A stretch of DNA of 64,000 bases from Flavobacterium sp. LC2016-13 (GCF_009707955.1 NZ_WMDQ01000009.1:62001-126000), one strand, 5' to 3'. Counted from the stretch's first letter, positions 23,458 through 32,511 are shown. Numbers and translations are program-made. The notes: generated by a model from the letters alone, not told the origin.

Positions 23458-25044
23458 TTATTTTTTCAAAAACAAAATGAAACCAAGAATGCTAACAATC
23501 AAAATGGTTAAAGCAGCTAAAACCATGCTAAGATCGCGAATATTTTTTCCGGCCCAATCCATAAATAAAAACTTGTGTAAAATAGCAAACGAATAACCTT
23601 CGACTACATCTGAACTTTTAATTACGGCTGCCAGTCTTGAAGTTGCCGTTTCTATAAAGTAAGTTGTTTTTTCAGGCGTGTCATAAACCAATTTTACTAC
23701 TGGCAGTCTTTTGTTGACAAAACCATATTCTCTGCTTTCAAAATCAGTTAAAACTTTTGATTCTAATAGTTTTGCATTTTCTAATGATACTTCAGGTTCG
23801 TCAGCACTTTCGATCATTTCGCAGCAAGCTGCTTGCGGAGCTCCGCCTGTAAAATAATAAGCCAGATATTCAGCATATTGAAGATCAATATTTGGTGTCA
23901 CTTTATTCGTTGCAGCATTAATGTAAATGACTTCTGATTTTGGATCTGCTTTTTTATTCCATTTTGAATTAGAATCTACTTTTGAAGTTTTGAATTTTCC
24001 TTTTTCAAGCAATTGACAACGGAAATAAGTCGTGTCGTTTAAAGTAATAATACTCGCATTCTGAAAACGAGTCCAGTCTAAATTCAATGCATTATTGGCT
24101 GTCGTAATTTCCTTTGTTTTAAATGTTGGTTCATAAACCATTTGTGACAAAGTGTAGGGCGTCCATTTTGTTGTTGCGTGATAAGCCCCACTAAAAGCAA
24201 AAGTCAAAGTAAAAAACGAAACCCAAATCCCAATTTGGCGATGGTATTTTCTAAGTCCTTTTTTTGGTGCTAAATGATCTGTTTTTTTAAATTGTTTCCA
24301 CAACAAACCATAGATTAAGATTCCGCTCAAGGCAGAAAACCCGATAATTGACAATAAGAAAAGCATCGTAATAATTCGGATACTATTATTGGTTATCGCA
24401 TCAATAAACGACCAGTTATGAAAAGTATCGAAAAACCAGATAAAAGCTTGTCTAGACGTTGGATTGTAAGTGGCTAATTTGCCAGAAGAGGTTTCTACAT
24501 AAACCTGCATGGCATCATCGCGGTCAAAAGTTAATTTGTAAACAGGTAAATAACGATTTACGTATTTGTATTGTGAGGTGAATTCCGTTACAACCTCGCT
24601 ATTTTTAATGGCACTTTTTTGGTCATCCAGGAAATAGCGCGAAAGCCATTCAGCATATTTTTGATCTCCATTTTCCAGCTTTTTAGCAGTTGAAGCATCA
24701 AAATAGATAAGTTCACCAAAGATTGTTTTTACCTGATAAAAAGTAGTGTTGTTGAAATAAACAATTCGGAAATTTTTGAATTGGGTGATTTCGTTTTTTT
24801 CTAAAACTTCCTGAATCGAAAAATGCAATTGGTTTTTGTCAATCGTTTGTGATTCTAATTTATCATGGGCAATTTCAGGCTTAAAAAAATGCGCCATAAA
24901 AGGATGCATCAATCCTGATAATGTCCAGAAAATTACAGGAATAATCGTGATCAAACCAATCGTACGGTGCCATTTGTACATGTGCTGTTTGATTTTCTTG
25001 ACAAACTTCGAATCTTTTTTCTTAGACTTTTTTTCTTTACTCAT
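23458..25044 (-). CDS. PepSY-associated transmembrane protein (iron/reductase type)
   Basis: 528 residues. N-terminal helix with the family motif KWHRTIGLITIIPVIFWTLSG, and a second copy KYHRQIGIWVSFFTLTFAFSGAYH. The C-terminal helix is near FLFMDWAGKNIRDLSMVLAALTILIVSILGF. Two periplasmic segments carry PepSY-like repeats (ESREYGFVNKRLPVVKLVYD). A Cys pair occurs in AACCEMIESA. Such proteins commonly accompany siderophore or metal TonB receptors, probably as inner-membrane reductase partners. It lies downstream of the TonB receptor gene, separated by two large palindromes. Confidence 0.85.
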   Translation of the reverse strand: MSKEKKSKKKDSKFVKKIKQHMYKWHRTIGLITIIPVIFWTLSGLMHPFMAHFFKPEIAHDKLESQTIDKNQLHFSIQEVLEKNEITQFKNFRIVYFNNTTFYQVKTIFGELIYFDASTAKKLENGDQKYAEWLSRYFLDDQKSAIKNSEVVTEFTSQYKYVNRYLPVYKLTFDRDDAMQVYVETSSGKLATYNPTSRQAFIWFFDTFHNWSFIDAITNNSIRIITMLFLLSIIGFSALSGILIYGLLWKQFKKTDHLAPKKGLRKYHRQIGIWVSFFTLTFAFSGAYHATTKWTPYTLSQMVYEPTFKTKEITTANNALNLDWTRFQNASIITLNDTTYFRCQLLEKGKFKTSKVDSNSKWNKKADPKSEVIYINAATNKVTPNIDLQYAEYLAYYFTGGAPQAACCEMIESADEPEVSLENAKLLESKVLTDFESREYGFVNKRLPVVKLVYDTPEKTTYFIETATSRLAAVIKSSDVVEGYSFAILHKFLFMDWAGKNIRDLSMVLAALTILIVSILGFILFLKK

Positions 25045-25091
25045 ATTCTTATGATTTAGTGCTGTTTTTTAGCCCCGATGGAGGCGATATC

Positions 25092-25123
25092 CTTTTTATG
25101 TCCGCCGCGGCGGACATAAAAAG
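25092..25123. repeat. 32-bp perfect palindrome in a GCCCCGAT...AGCGGGAT element
   Basis: The bases from 25092 to 25123 (CTTTTTATGTCCGCCG and its reverse complement) form a perfect palindrome. It is framed by agccccgatggaggcgatatc and ataaagccgagagcgggat, a layout I associate with a dispersed element of Flavobacterium genomes. Its function is unknown. Confidence 0.7.
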
Positions 25124-25161
25124 ATAAAGCCGAGAGCGGGATTAGCTTCTAATAATTATTA

Positions 25162-25230
25162 TTTTATGCCACAGATTAAAATGATTAGAATGATTTTTTA
25201 AAATAATCCTTTTTAATCTGTGGCATAAAA
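25162..25230. repeat. 20-bp perfect inverted repeat after the TonB receptor gene
   Basis: TTTTATGCCACAGATTAAAA (25162-25181) and its exact reverse complement (25211-25230) flank 29 bp. The repeat sits 5 bp beyond the receptor stop. It could attenuate transcription into the PepSY gene. Confidence 0.7.
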
Positions 25231-25234
25231 AAAT

Positions 25235-27394
25235 CTATTTTTTTAATGAAAAATTGTATTGTATTCCAAACACAAAAGTTCTTGGTGCTGCTGCAGTATA
25301 CGTTGGTTGAGCATTTGTTGTATTGGCTCTCGAAACATTATAAGCATATAATTTATCGGTTAGGTTAAGCACGTTTCCGTAAACTTCAATTCCTTTCCAT
25401 TGATATCCAATTCTGGCATTAAATATATTGTAACCGCCATATTTTACGGTATTAACCTGATCTTGGTAATAACTTCCCACAAGTTGCCATTCTACAGAAG
25501 TTCTTAGATTTGGAAGCCAGTTTGGGTAATAACTTACCTCAGAATTTCCGGACCATTTTGGTGCTGCAGGCATTTCTTTTCCATTTAAATCCTGAACTGG
25601 ATCGCTTGGTTTGTCAGAAAGTTTAAAATCAATATAAGTGTGTTGCGCATAAGTTCCGCCAAGACGAATATTGAATTGTTTTGAAGGTCGGTATGAAGCT
25701 CCAAATTCAACTCCTTTATGACGTGTTTCTCCGGCTGAACGATAATCTGTTGAGTTATCCGGAAGTTTAATACTTAAAAGTTCATTTTCGCCTTCCATAT
25801 AGTACAAGGCGTAATCAAAGTTTAATTTGTTTTCAAGGAAAGATAGCCATCCGCCAACTTCATAATTGTTGAATGTAGCAGGTTTCAGGTTATAATAAAA
25901 ATCTGCAGGAACGCCTGTTGTTCCTCCGGTTCCTGGTTTTGTTCTAAAAATTGATGTAATTCCTGGAGGCGCAAAACCTTGAGAATAATTGCCGTAAAAG
26001 CCTGCAAATTCTACCGGATTATAATTTGCTCCCGCTTTAAAAGTCATTTTATCATACACTTTGCTTCCTGTAGATTGGTCTAAAGCATTGTCGTAATTCA
26101 CTTTCATGTTGTCGTAACGACCTCCAACTGTAATAATTAATTTTTCGATGGGATTAAAACTTACTTGTGCATATCCCGCAGAGTTGAAAATGTCGGCGCT
26201 ATAATCAGCTAATTTTGATTCTGGATGTTCTGCAATAATTTCATAAGAATCTACGGTTTGTTTACCAACTTCTCCCGGATTCAGATTAGCTTTTAAATCA
26301 ATTACATAAGCCCAATACGTAACCGGAGAATAATCATACAGCGCGCCTGCAACAAGTTTTGTATTCAGAAAATCAAACTTTTGAGTATGCTGGCCAATGG
26401 CGCCGTAACTTTTAAAATTGTTTGAATTTACTTCGCCTTTTGCTGTTGTAGGATTTACAGTCGGGCTCCATTTAATTCCGTATGAAGGATTTTGTCCTAA
26501 TTTATTATCTCTCAAATAAGCTGTAATGTAGCTGCTTGAATTAGCATTCCAATCATGCTCTAAAGTTAATCGTGTTCTTAAGGCATCAGATTTTCTATAC
26601 GTGAAATCAGATGTACTTTTGTATGTTCTGTTATTAAAAGAATCTTCATTAACAGTTCCGCTCATATCTGAATAATATTTTCCATACATCGTATTGCTTA
26701 TCAATCGGGTAGAAGACGAAATGTTATAGTCGATTCTTGCATTCAAATTATCTTTATTGTAATCAGAATAAGTCATCCAGCCATTTTCCTGTAAACTTGA
26801 AATTCCTGCAATATGAAAACCAACTTTCCCGATTGTTGCGCCACCGGCAGCCTGAAATCTGTGATATCCATAATTATCTGCCTGAACGCCAAATTTAAAT
26901 TCAGGATCAACTGGTGGTTTTAGTGAAATTAAATTGATTGTCCCGCCAACAGCTTCCGGTCCATAAAGAGAAGAAACCGGTCCTTTTACAACTTCAATAC
27001 TTTGTAAATTATATTGATTAATTTCAAGCAAAGCATTGTGATTGAAGATTCCCATTGGGCGAATTGGCAAACCGTCTTCCAGATATAAATAATAAGCATT
27101 AGTGGTCATAGGTTGACGAATCGACATCATGTGTTGTTCGTTTCCTAAGTTTACCATTAAAACACCCGGAGTTTTGTTTATGATTTCATAAACTGCCGTG
27201 GCTTTAGTTTCGTTGATTGTTTTGGCTGTTATTTTGCTAATGGCTACAGGAGTTTCCTTGCGTAAAGTTGCAGTTCTGTTGGCTGTTATAAAGACGTTTT
27301 CAAGTTCTTGCGATTTTGTTGTGTCTTTCTCTACTTTGTTTTGCGCCAAAACACATTGTCCTATGATTAATAGGATAAAGTATATTTTTTTCAT
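25235..27394 (-). CDS. TonB-dependent outer-membrane receptor
   Basis: 719 residues. Signal peptide MKKIYFILLIIGQCVLAQ, then a TonB-box-like region (NVFITANRTATLRKETPVAI). The plug domain spans about 45-160, with IINKTPGVLMVNLGNEQHM and SIEVVKGPVSSLYGPEAVGGTINLI. A beta barrel follows, to the terminal TFVFGIQYNFSLKK. No N-terminal carboxypeptidase-like domain is present, so it is not SusC-like. The barrel resembles metal/siderophore receptors. The gene lies between a Cys-motif periplasmic protein and a PepSY protein, supporting iron or copper uptake. Confidence 0.92.
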   Translation of the reverse strand: MKKIYFILLIIGQCVLAQNKVEKDTTKSQELENVFITANRTATLRKETPVAISKITAKTINETKATAVYEIINKTPGVLMVNLGNEQHMMSIRQPMTTNAYYLYLEDGLPIRPMGIFNHNALLEINQYNLQSIEVVKGPVSSLYGPEAVGGTINLISLKPPVDPEFKFGVQADNYGYHRFQAAGGATIGKVGFHIAGISSLQENGWMTYSDYNKDNLNARIDYNISSSTRLISNTMYGKYYSDMSGTVNEDSFNNRTYKSTSDFTYRKSDALRTRLTLEHDWNANSSSYITAYLRDNKLGQNPSYGIKWSPTVNPTTAKGEVNSNNFKSYGAIGQHTQKFDFLNTKLVAGALYDYSPVTYWAYVIDLKANLNPGEVGKQTVDSYEIIAEHPESKLADYSADIFNSAGYAQVSFNPIEKLIITVGGRYDNMKVNYDNALDQSTGSKVYDKMTFKAGANYNPVEFAGFYGNYSQGFAPPGITSIFRTKPGTGGTTGVPADFYYNLKPATFNNYEVGGWLSFLENKLNFDYALYYMEGENELLSIKLPDNSTDYRSAGETRHKGVEFGASYRPSKQFNIRLGGTYAQHTYIDFKLSDKPSDPVQDLNGKEMPAAPKWSGNSEVSYYPNWLPNLRTSVEWQLVGSYYQDQVNTVKYGGYNIFNARIGYQWKGIEVYGNVLNLTDKLYAYNVSRANTTNAQPTYTAAAPRTFVFGIQYNFSLKK

Positions 27395-27490
27395 TTTAGA
27401 TTATATAAATTTTAAAAGTAACATGCGTTTTTTCCTGACTTTGAGACAAGAAAAAGTCTTTTCAAACGAATTGAAAAGTGTGACTGAAAT

Positions 27491-27868
27491 TTATATAAAA
27501 TAGGATGGAGGTCGGAAAGTAGCTTTCGAAACCGAAATTGGTTTTTTATCAAAAGAAGCGAAAACCTTTGCTTTTGATTCTATTAGCGTTACTAATTTAA
27601 AATTAGTTGTAGTGGTATTTTGAATGTAAACAACTTCTGCTTTTTCTTTCAGGTTGTTTTGCATCCTTTTTTCATTGTCGGCGTATTTTTTTAAACTTTT
27701 TTGAAGCTCACATCGACCGTTACACGAATTAAAAACCATTTTTCGTTGTACACAGATGGTTTTTGAAATTTCTTCCTGATTTAATTTGAAAGAAGTGTAA
27801 ACAAAGAAACTGCCAAAAGAGGGCAGTAAAAGCATACAGGAAAGAAATATGATAATTAACTTTTTCAA
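27491..27868 (-). CDS. Small exported Cys-motif protein upstream of the TonB receptor
   Basis: 125 residues from the TTG at 27868 (MKKLIIIFLSCMLLLPSFG...). A longer TTG frame from 27892 overlaps the -7 box and is unlikely. A hydrophobic anchor or signal at the start is followed by TICVQRKMVFNSCNGRCELQKSLKKY, i.e. Cys residues in C-x3-C spacing, which suits metal binding. Such proteins are common at the front of Bacteroidota TonB/PepSY loci. Their function is not established, and I know no formal family name. Confidence 0.6.
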   Translation of the reverse strand: MKKLIIIFLSCMLLLPSFGSFFVYTSFKLNQEEISKTICVQRKMVFNSCNGRCELQKSLKKYADNEKRMQNNLKEKAEVVYIQNTTTTNFKLVTLIESKAKVFASFDKKPISVSKATFRPPSYFI

Positions 27869-27889
27869 AGCTGATTCGATGTTTCGATG

Positions 27890-27897
27890 CAAAAGTA
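27890..27897 (-). promoter_or_regulatory. -7 box of the metal-uptake operon
   Basis: The minus strand reads TACTTTTG (perfect TAnnTTTG). Transcription near 27884 leaves about 15 nt before the TTG start at 27868. Confidence 0.5.
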
Positions 27898-27903
27898 CAT
27901 TTT

Positions 27904-27921
27904 ATTCGTTTTAGAACGAAT
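27904..27921. promoter_or_regulatory. Operator-like palindrome next to the -7 box
   Basis: ATTCGTT-ttag-AACGAAT is a perfect 7+7 inverted repeat. It lies exactly where the -33 element of the downstream metal-uptake operon would be, as expected of a repressor site. It matches no operator I can name. Confidence 0.4.
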
Positions 27922-27944
27922 TTATTTTGAGGCTTTTTCAAAAA

Positions 27945-27981
27945 AAAATATCTCCAATAGCAATGCCATTGAAGATATTTT
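27945..27981 (-). terminator. Terminator after secA
   Basis: AAAATATCTCCAAT / ATTGAAGATATTTT pair over 14 bp with one G-T wobble. The preceding A-run becomes a T-run on the minus strand. Confidence 0.7.
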
Positions 27982-27988
27982 AGATTGA

Positions 27989-28022
27989 CAAACCTAACAG
28001 GTTTTTAAAACCTGTTAAGTTT
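27989..28022. repeat. AACCTAACAGG palindrome
   Basis: AACCTAACAGGTTTTT / AAAACCTGTTAAGTT is an imperfect palindrome of the same family as 3857 and 8903. It lies between the secA stop and its terminator. Confidence 0.55.
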
Positions 28023-28044
28023 AATATCGAATTAGAAATATAAC

Positions 28045-31000
28045 TTATTCTTTAACAATAACCCAAGCTCCTGAAGCTAAAAGAGTTTCTGCTTTTTTAA
28101 ATTTCATTGTTTCTGTTTTACCAGTTGCAACTTCTTGTACTGTTACAGTATCATTACGATTGATTTTTGGATTATCTCTCACAATGGTTTCTGTAACCTG
28201 ACGTTGTTGTGTTTCTCCAGCTTCACGATTGATGTCTTCGCTGTTTACAATTTCGTCTTTGCTTAATTTGAAGTTTTCTTTTTGACGAACTTCTCTTGCT
28301 TCGTGAATTTCAGATGTAACGTTTTGAGCTGGTAAATCACCTTTGAACAAGAATGAAATAACTTCTTTGTTTACGTTGTCTAACATTCCTCTAAACAAAT
28401 TAAAAGCTTCTAATTTGTAAATAAGCAATGGATCTTTTTGCTCGTGAACGGCTAATTGAACAGATTGTTTCAATTCGTCCATTTTACGCAAGTGTTTTTT
28501 CCAGGCTTCATCAACAATAGATAAAGTGATGTTTTTCTCGAAATCAGCAATTAATTGTGTTCCTTCACTTTCGTAAGCTTTTTTCAAATCAGTAACAACA
28601 TTCAAAGTTTTGATTCCGTCAGTAAACGGAACTACGATACGCTCAAAATGATTATTTGGCTCTTCGTAAACTCCTTTAATGATTGGGAAAGCTTCTCTTG
28701 CGCTTCTTTCTGTTTTTTCAGTATAGAATGCTAGAGTTTCTTTGTATATTTTTCCGGTGATTTCGATATCAGTTAATTTCAAGAAATCAGCTTCTGAAAT
28801 TGGAGAAGTGATTGAGAAATAACGAATCAAATCAAATTCGAAATTTTTGAAATCGTTGATTGGTTTAGTCTGACTTACGATTAATTCGCAAGTATCATAA
28901 AGCATGTTTGCAATATCCAGTTTTAAACGCTCACCAAACAATGCGTGACGACGACGTTTGTAAACTACTTCACGTTGAGAGTTCATTACGTCATCATATT
29001 CTAATAAACGTTTACGAACACCAAAGTTGTTTTCTTCTACTTTTTTCTGAGCACGCTCGATAGATTTAGTCATCATAGAATGTTGAATAACTTCACCTTC
29101 CTGAAGTCCCATTCTGTCCATAACTTTTGCTACTCTTTCAGAACCAAATAAACGCATTAAGTTATCTTCAAGAGAAACATAAAATTGAGAACTTCCCGGA
29201 TCTCCCTGACGTCCTGCACGACCACGTAACTGTCTGTCTACACGACGAGAATCATGACGTTCAGTACCCACGATTGCTAAACCTCCGGCAGCTTTTACTT
29301 CTGGAGATAATTTAATATCGGTACCACGACCAGCCATGTTTGTTGCAATGGTTACAACTCCGGCTTTTCCTGCTTCTTCTACGATTTGAGCTTCTTGTTT
29401 GTGCATTTTCGCATTCAAAACGTTATGTGTAACGCCTCTCATTTTCAACATTCGGCTCAATAATTCTGAAATCTCTACAGAAGTTGTTCCAATCAATACC
29501 GGTCTTCCTGCGTTTGATAATTCAGTAACATCTTCAATTACAGCGTTGAATTTTTCACGTGTAGTTTTGTAGATATAATCTTCTTTGTCTTGTCTTGAAA
29601 TTGCACGGTTTGTTGGAATTTCAACAACGTCCAATTTATAAATTTGCCATAACTCTCCAGCTTCTGTAACCGCTGTACCTGTCATACCACCTAATTTGCT
29701 GTACATTCTGAAATAATTCTGTAATGTAACGGTTGCAAAAGTTTGTGTAGCAGCTTCGATTTTTACGTTTTCTTTAGCTTCAATCGCCTGGTGTAAACCG
29801 TCAGAATAACGACGACCATCCATGATACGACCTGTTTGCTCATCGACAATCATAATTTTGTTGTCCATGATCACATATTCTACATCTTTTTCGAATAAAG
29901 CGTAAGCTTTTAAAAGTTGTGTAAGAGTGTGTATACGCTCGCTTTTTACTCCAAAATCCTGAAATAATCTTTCTTTAGCTTCTGCTTCAGCATCTTTATC
30001 CAGTTTTTGTTTTTCGATAGCAGCGATTTCAGTTCCAATATCCGGAAGTACAAAAAAGTCAGCATCAGTATCTCCTGAAAGGTATTGAATACCGTTATCA
30101 GTCAATTCTACCTGATTATTTTTTTCTTCAATTACAAAATACAAAGCTTCATCAACTTTATGCATTTCGCGGTTGTTATCCTGCATGTATTGATTTTCGG
30201 TTTTTTGAAGCAATTGTTTAATTCCTTCTTCACTCAAAAATTTAATTAATGCTTTATTTTTAGGTAAACTTCTGTAAGCTCTTAATAATAAGAATCCACC
30301 TTCTTTAGTGTTTCCTTCTTTGATTAATTTTTTAGCTTCAGCTAAGAAACCATTTGCTAACTGACGTTGTTGACTTACTAAGTTTTCGATTTTTGGTTTC
30401 AACTCATTAAATTCGTGGCGATCTCCTTGCGGAACCGGTCCTGAAATAATAAGTGGCGTTCTTGCATCATCAATTAATACAGAATCGACCTCATCGACAA
30501 TGGCGTAGTTATGTTTTCTTTGCACTAAATCGCTTGGCGAGTGTGCCATGTTATCTCTTAAATAGTCAAAACCAAATTCATTATTAGTTCCGTAAGTGAT
30601 ATCAGCGTCGTATGCTTTTTTTCTTTGTTCTGTACTTGGCTGGTGATTATCAATACAATCTACAGATAAACCGTGAAATTCGAATAAAGGCGCTTTCCAT
30701 GTACTATCACGTTTTGCCAGGTAATCATTCACAGTTACTAAGTGAACTCCGTTTCCTGTCAAAGCGTTTAAGTAAAGAGGAAGTGTAGCAACCAATGTTT
30801 TACCTTCTCCCGTTTGCATTTCGGCAACTTTACCTTCATGCAAAACCATTCCTCCAATTAACTGAACATCATAATGAATCATGTCCCATGTAATTTCTTT
30901 ACCGGCAGCATTCCATTTATTAGCCCAAACTGCTTTATCACCATCAATTGTGATATAGCTTTTTCCAGCAGAAAATTCGCGGTCTTTTGGAGTTGCAGTA

Positions 31001-31392
31001 ACTTCAATGAAAGAGTTGTCTTTAAAACGACGAGCCGTTTCTTTAACAACAGAAAAAGCTTCAGGAAGAATTTCCAATAAAGTTTTCTCTGAGATTTCAT
31101 AAGCCTCTTTTTCAAGAGTATCTATAGCATCATAAAGATCTTCTCTTTTATCGATGTCTTCGATGTTTTCTACTTCTGCTTTAAGCGAAGCAATTTTAGC
31201 ATCTTTGTCAGCTCTGGCTTCTTTTATTCTTTCTTTAAAATAAACGGTTCTCGCTCTCAATTCGTCGTGAGACAAACTCATTAAGCTGGTTTCGAATGTT
31301 TTAATTTTGTTTAAATAAGGCTGTAAAGCTTTGACATCTTTTTGTGATTTATCACCTACAAAGACTTTTATAATACTGTTTATGAAACTCAT
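28045..31392 (-). CDS. secA: Preprotein translocase ATPase SecA
   Basis: 1115 residues, longer than the roughly 900 of E. coli. Walker A is MQTGEGKTLVA and the DEAD-type Walker B is DEVDSVLIDDARTPL. The helicase C-terminal block includes ATNMAGRGTDI and DRQLRGRAGRQGDPG. The extra length is mainly an insert around 335-470, rich in Lys and Glu (IENLVSQQRQLANGFLAEAK...), typical of Bacteroidota SecA. The C-terminus (LASGAWVIVKE) lacks the CxCxSG zinc motif. It drives protein export through SecYEG. Confidence 0.97.
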   Translation of the reverse strand: MSFINSIIKVFVGDKSQKDVKALQPYLNKIKTFETSLMSLSHDELRARTVYFKERIKEARADKDAKIASLKAEVENIEDIDKREDLYDAIDTLEKEAYEISEKTLLEILPEAFSVVKETARRFKDNSFIEVTATPKDREFSAGKSYITIDGDKAVWANKWNAAGKEITWDMIHYDVQLIGGMVLHEGKVAEMQTGEGKTLVATLPLYLNALTGNGVHLVTVNDYLAKRDSTWKAPLFEFHGLSVDCIDNHQPSTEQRKKAYDADITYGTNNEFGFDYLRDNMAHSPSDLVQRKHNYAIVDEVDSVLIDDARTPLIISGPVPQGDRHEFNELKPKIENLVSQQRQLANGFLAEAKKLIKEGNTKEGGFLLLRAYRSLPKNKALIKFLSEEGIKQLLQKTENQYMQDNNREMHKVDEALYFVIEEKNNQVELTDNGIQYLSGDTDADFFVLPDIGTEIAAIEKQKLDKDAEAEAKERLFQDFGVKSERIHTLTQLLKAYALFEKDVEYVIMDNKIMIVDEQTGRIMDGRRYSDGLHQAIEAKENVKIEAATQTFATVTLQNYFRMYSKLGGMTGTAVTEAGELWQIYKLDVVEIPTNRAISRQDKEDYIYKTTREKFNAVIEDVTELSNAGRPVLIGTTSVEISELLSRMLKMRGVTHNVLNAKMHKQEAQIVEEAGKAGVVTIATNMAGRGTDIKLSPEVKAAGGLAIVGTERHDSRRVDRQLRGRAGRQGDPGSSQFYVSLEDNLMRLFGSERVAKVMDRMGLQEGEVIQHSMMTKSIERAQKKVEENNFGVRKRLLEYDDVMNSQREVVYKRRRHALFGERLKLDIANMLYDTCELIVSQTKPINDFKNFEFDLIRYFSITSPISEADFLKLTDIEITGKIYKETLAFYTEKTERSAREAFPIIKGVYEEPNNHFERIVVPFTDGIKTLNVVTDLKKAYESEGTQLIADFEKNITLSIVDEAWKKHLRKMDELKQSVQLAVHEQKDPLLIYKLEAFNLFRGMLDNVNKEVISFLFKGDLPAQNVTSEIHEAREVRQKENFKLSKDEIVNSEDINREAGETQQRQVTETIVRDNPKINRNDTVTVQEVATGKTETMKFKKAETLLASGAWVIVKE

Positions 31393-31441
31393 GATTTATT
31401 GTATTTCTATTTTATGTAAATGTTGTATTTAGAACCAAAAA

Positions 31442-31465
31442 AAAAGTCTCTATGATGAGACTTTT
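31442..31465 (-). terminator. Terminator of the DUF2795 gene
   Basis: AAAAGTCTC-tatgat-GAGACTTTT is a 9-bp stem with flanking A and T runs. It lies between the DUF2795 gene and secA. Confidence 0.8.
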
Positions 31466-31481
31466 TCCTTTGGTTTATTTT

Positions 31482-31703
31482 TTAATATTCATCCTCATTC
31501 CAAAGATAATCTTCGTCTGTTGGATAATCAGGCCAAATTTCTTCCATTGATTCGTATATCTCCCCTTCATCTTCGATTGACTGAAGGTTTTCTACTACTT
31601 CTAATGGAGCACCAGCTCTAATAGCGTAGTCAATAAGTTCGTCTTTGTTAGCAGGCCATGGCGCATCACTTAAATAAGATGCTAATTCTAATGTCCAATA
31701 CAT
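31482..31703 (-). CDS. DUF2795 domain protein
   Basis: 73 residues. The N-terminal half (YWTLELASYLSDAPWPANKDELIDYAIRAGAPLEVVENL) matches the DUF2795 fold. The C-terminal tail is very acidic and Tyr-rich (DEGEIYESMEEIWPDYPTDE). Its function is unknown. A -7 box is present at 31725 and a terminator follows, so it is an independent unit. Confidence 0.85.
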   Translation of the reverse strand: MYWTLELASYLSDAPWPANKDELIDYAIRAGAPLEVVENLQSIEDEGEIYESMEEIWPDYPTDEDYLWNEDEY

Positions 31704-31724
31704 CTGTTATCTGTTTAGTTTGTG

Positions 31725-31732
31725 CAAAAATA
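31725..31732 (-). promoter_or_regulatory. -7 box of the DUF2795 gene
   Basis: The minus strand reads TATTTTTG, a perfect TAnnTTTG, 22 bp before the start. Confidence 0.5.
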
Positions 31733-31803
31733 AATTTTTTACTGAAAAAGACAAGTAAATTTTGATTTATTTTAAGAAAATTTAAGAACGTCCTTATTAA
31801 TTG

Positions 31804-31879
31804 CAGATTTTAGATTGTTGATTTTAGATTGATGAATCCTTAAAAATCTAAAATCTGTCCAGTCCCGAAGTTTCGGGAT
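31804..31879. repeat. GATTTTAGATT inverted repeat plus CCCGA palindrome
   Basis: CAGATTTTAGATT (31804-31816) is repeated inverted at 31845-31857. It is followed by CCCGAAGTTTCGGG (31862-31879), a variant of the palindromes at 10348 and 13516. Similar GATTTTAGATT words occur at 32517-32563 and 35590-35640. Confidence 0.55.
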
Positions 31880-31899
31880 CGGGGCTAAAATCTATAATT

Positions 31900-32469
31900 T
31901 TACTTTCTCGGAATCCATTTCACTTCATCCGCTTTTAAGTCTGACGACAACTTCCGTGCCAAGACAAAAAGGTAGTCAGAAAGTCGGTTTAAGTACTTAA
32001 TTGCGATTTCAGGAACGTGTTCATTATGGCTTAAATGTACTGCCAAACGCTCTGCACGACGGCAAATGCATCTTGCGATATGACAATGTGACACAGTTGG
32101 GTGTCCTCCGGGTAAAACAAAATGAGTCATTTGCGGAAGGCTTTCTTCCATTTTATCTATTTCGTTTTCTAATAATTCAATATCAGTATCAATTATTCCA
32201 AGGTTTTTTAATCGGAGTTCTCCGTTTTTTAAAACCTCTTTTTCTGCCGGAGTTGCCAAAATAGCGCCAACAGTAAATAAACGATCCTGAATTTCGATTA
32301 AGATAGTTTTATAATGCGAATCAATTTCCTGATCGCGAATAAGTCCTATATAAGAGTTTAATTCGTCGACAGTTCCGTAACTATCAATTCTAATATGATC
32401 TTTAGGAACGCGTGTGCCTCCAAAAAGAGCTGTTGTTCCTTTATCTCCGGTTTTTGTATATACTTTCAT
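31900..32469 (-). CDS. Cob(I)alamin adenosyltransferase, PduO type
   Basis: 189 residues. The N-terminal signature is VYTKTGDKGTTALFGGTRVPKD...DSYGTVDELNSYIGL (ATP binding). The C-terminal signature is CRRAERLAVHLS...EIAIKYLNRLSDYLFVLARK. The enzyme adenosylates cob(I)alamin to make coenzyme B12. No other cobalamin gene is in view, so it probably serves salvage. Confidence 0.95.
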   Translation of the reverse strand: MKVYTKTGDKGTTALFGGTRVPKDHIRIDSYGTVDELNSYIGLIRDQEIDSHYKTILIEIQDRLFTVGAILATPAEKEVLKNGELRLKNLGIIDTDIELLENEIDKMEESLPQMTHFVLPGGHPTVSHCHIARCICRRAERLAVHLSHNEHVPEIAIKYLNRLSDYLFVLARKLSSDLKADEVKWIPRK

Positions 32470-32476
32470 TTTTTTT

Positions 32477-32511
32477 GAGGTTCTAAGTTGCTAAGGTTCT
32501 GAGGAACTAAG
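32477..32511. repeat. GGTTCTAAG-type repeat
   Basis: Contains ggttctaagttgctaaggtt and the 17-mer GGTTCTGAGGAACTAAG (32495-32511), which is shared with 62925-62941 and nearly with 13378-13394. Confidence 0.6.

Noticed and set aside
31804..31879. Transcription terminator for the cobalamin adenosyltransferase gene
   Set aside because: The inverted repeat has long, loosely spaced arms and no T-run; it fits the dispersed repeat family better, although some termination is possible.
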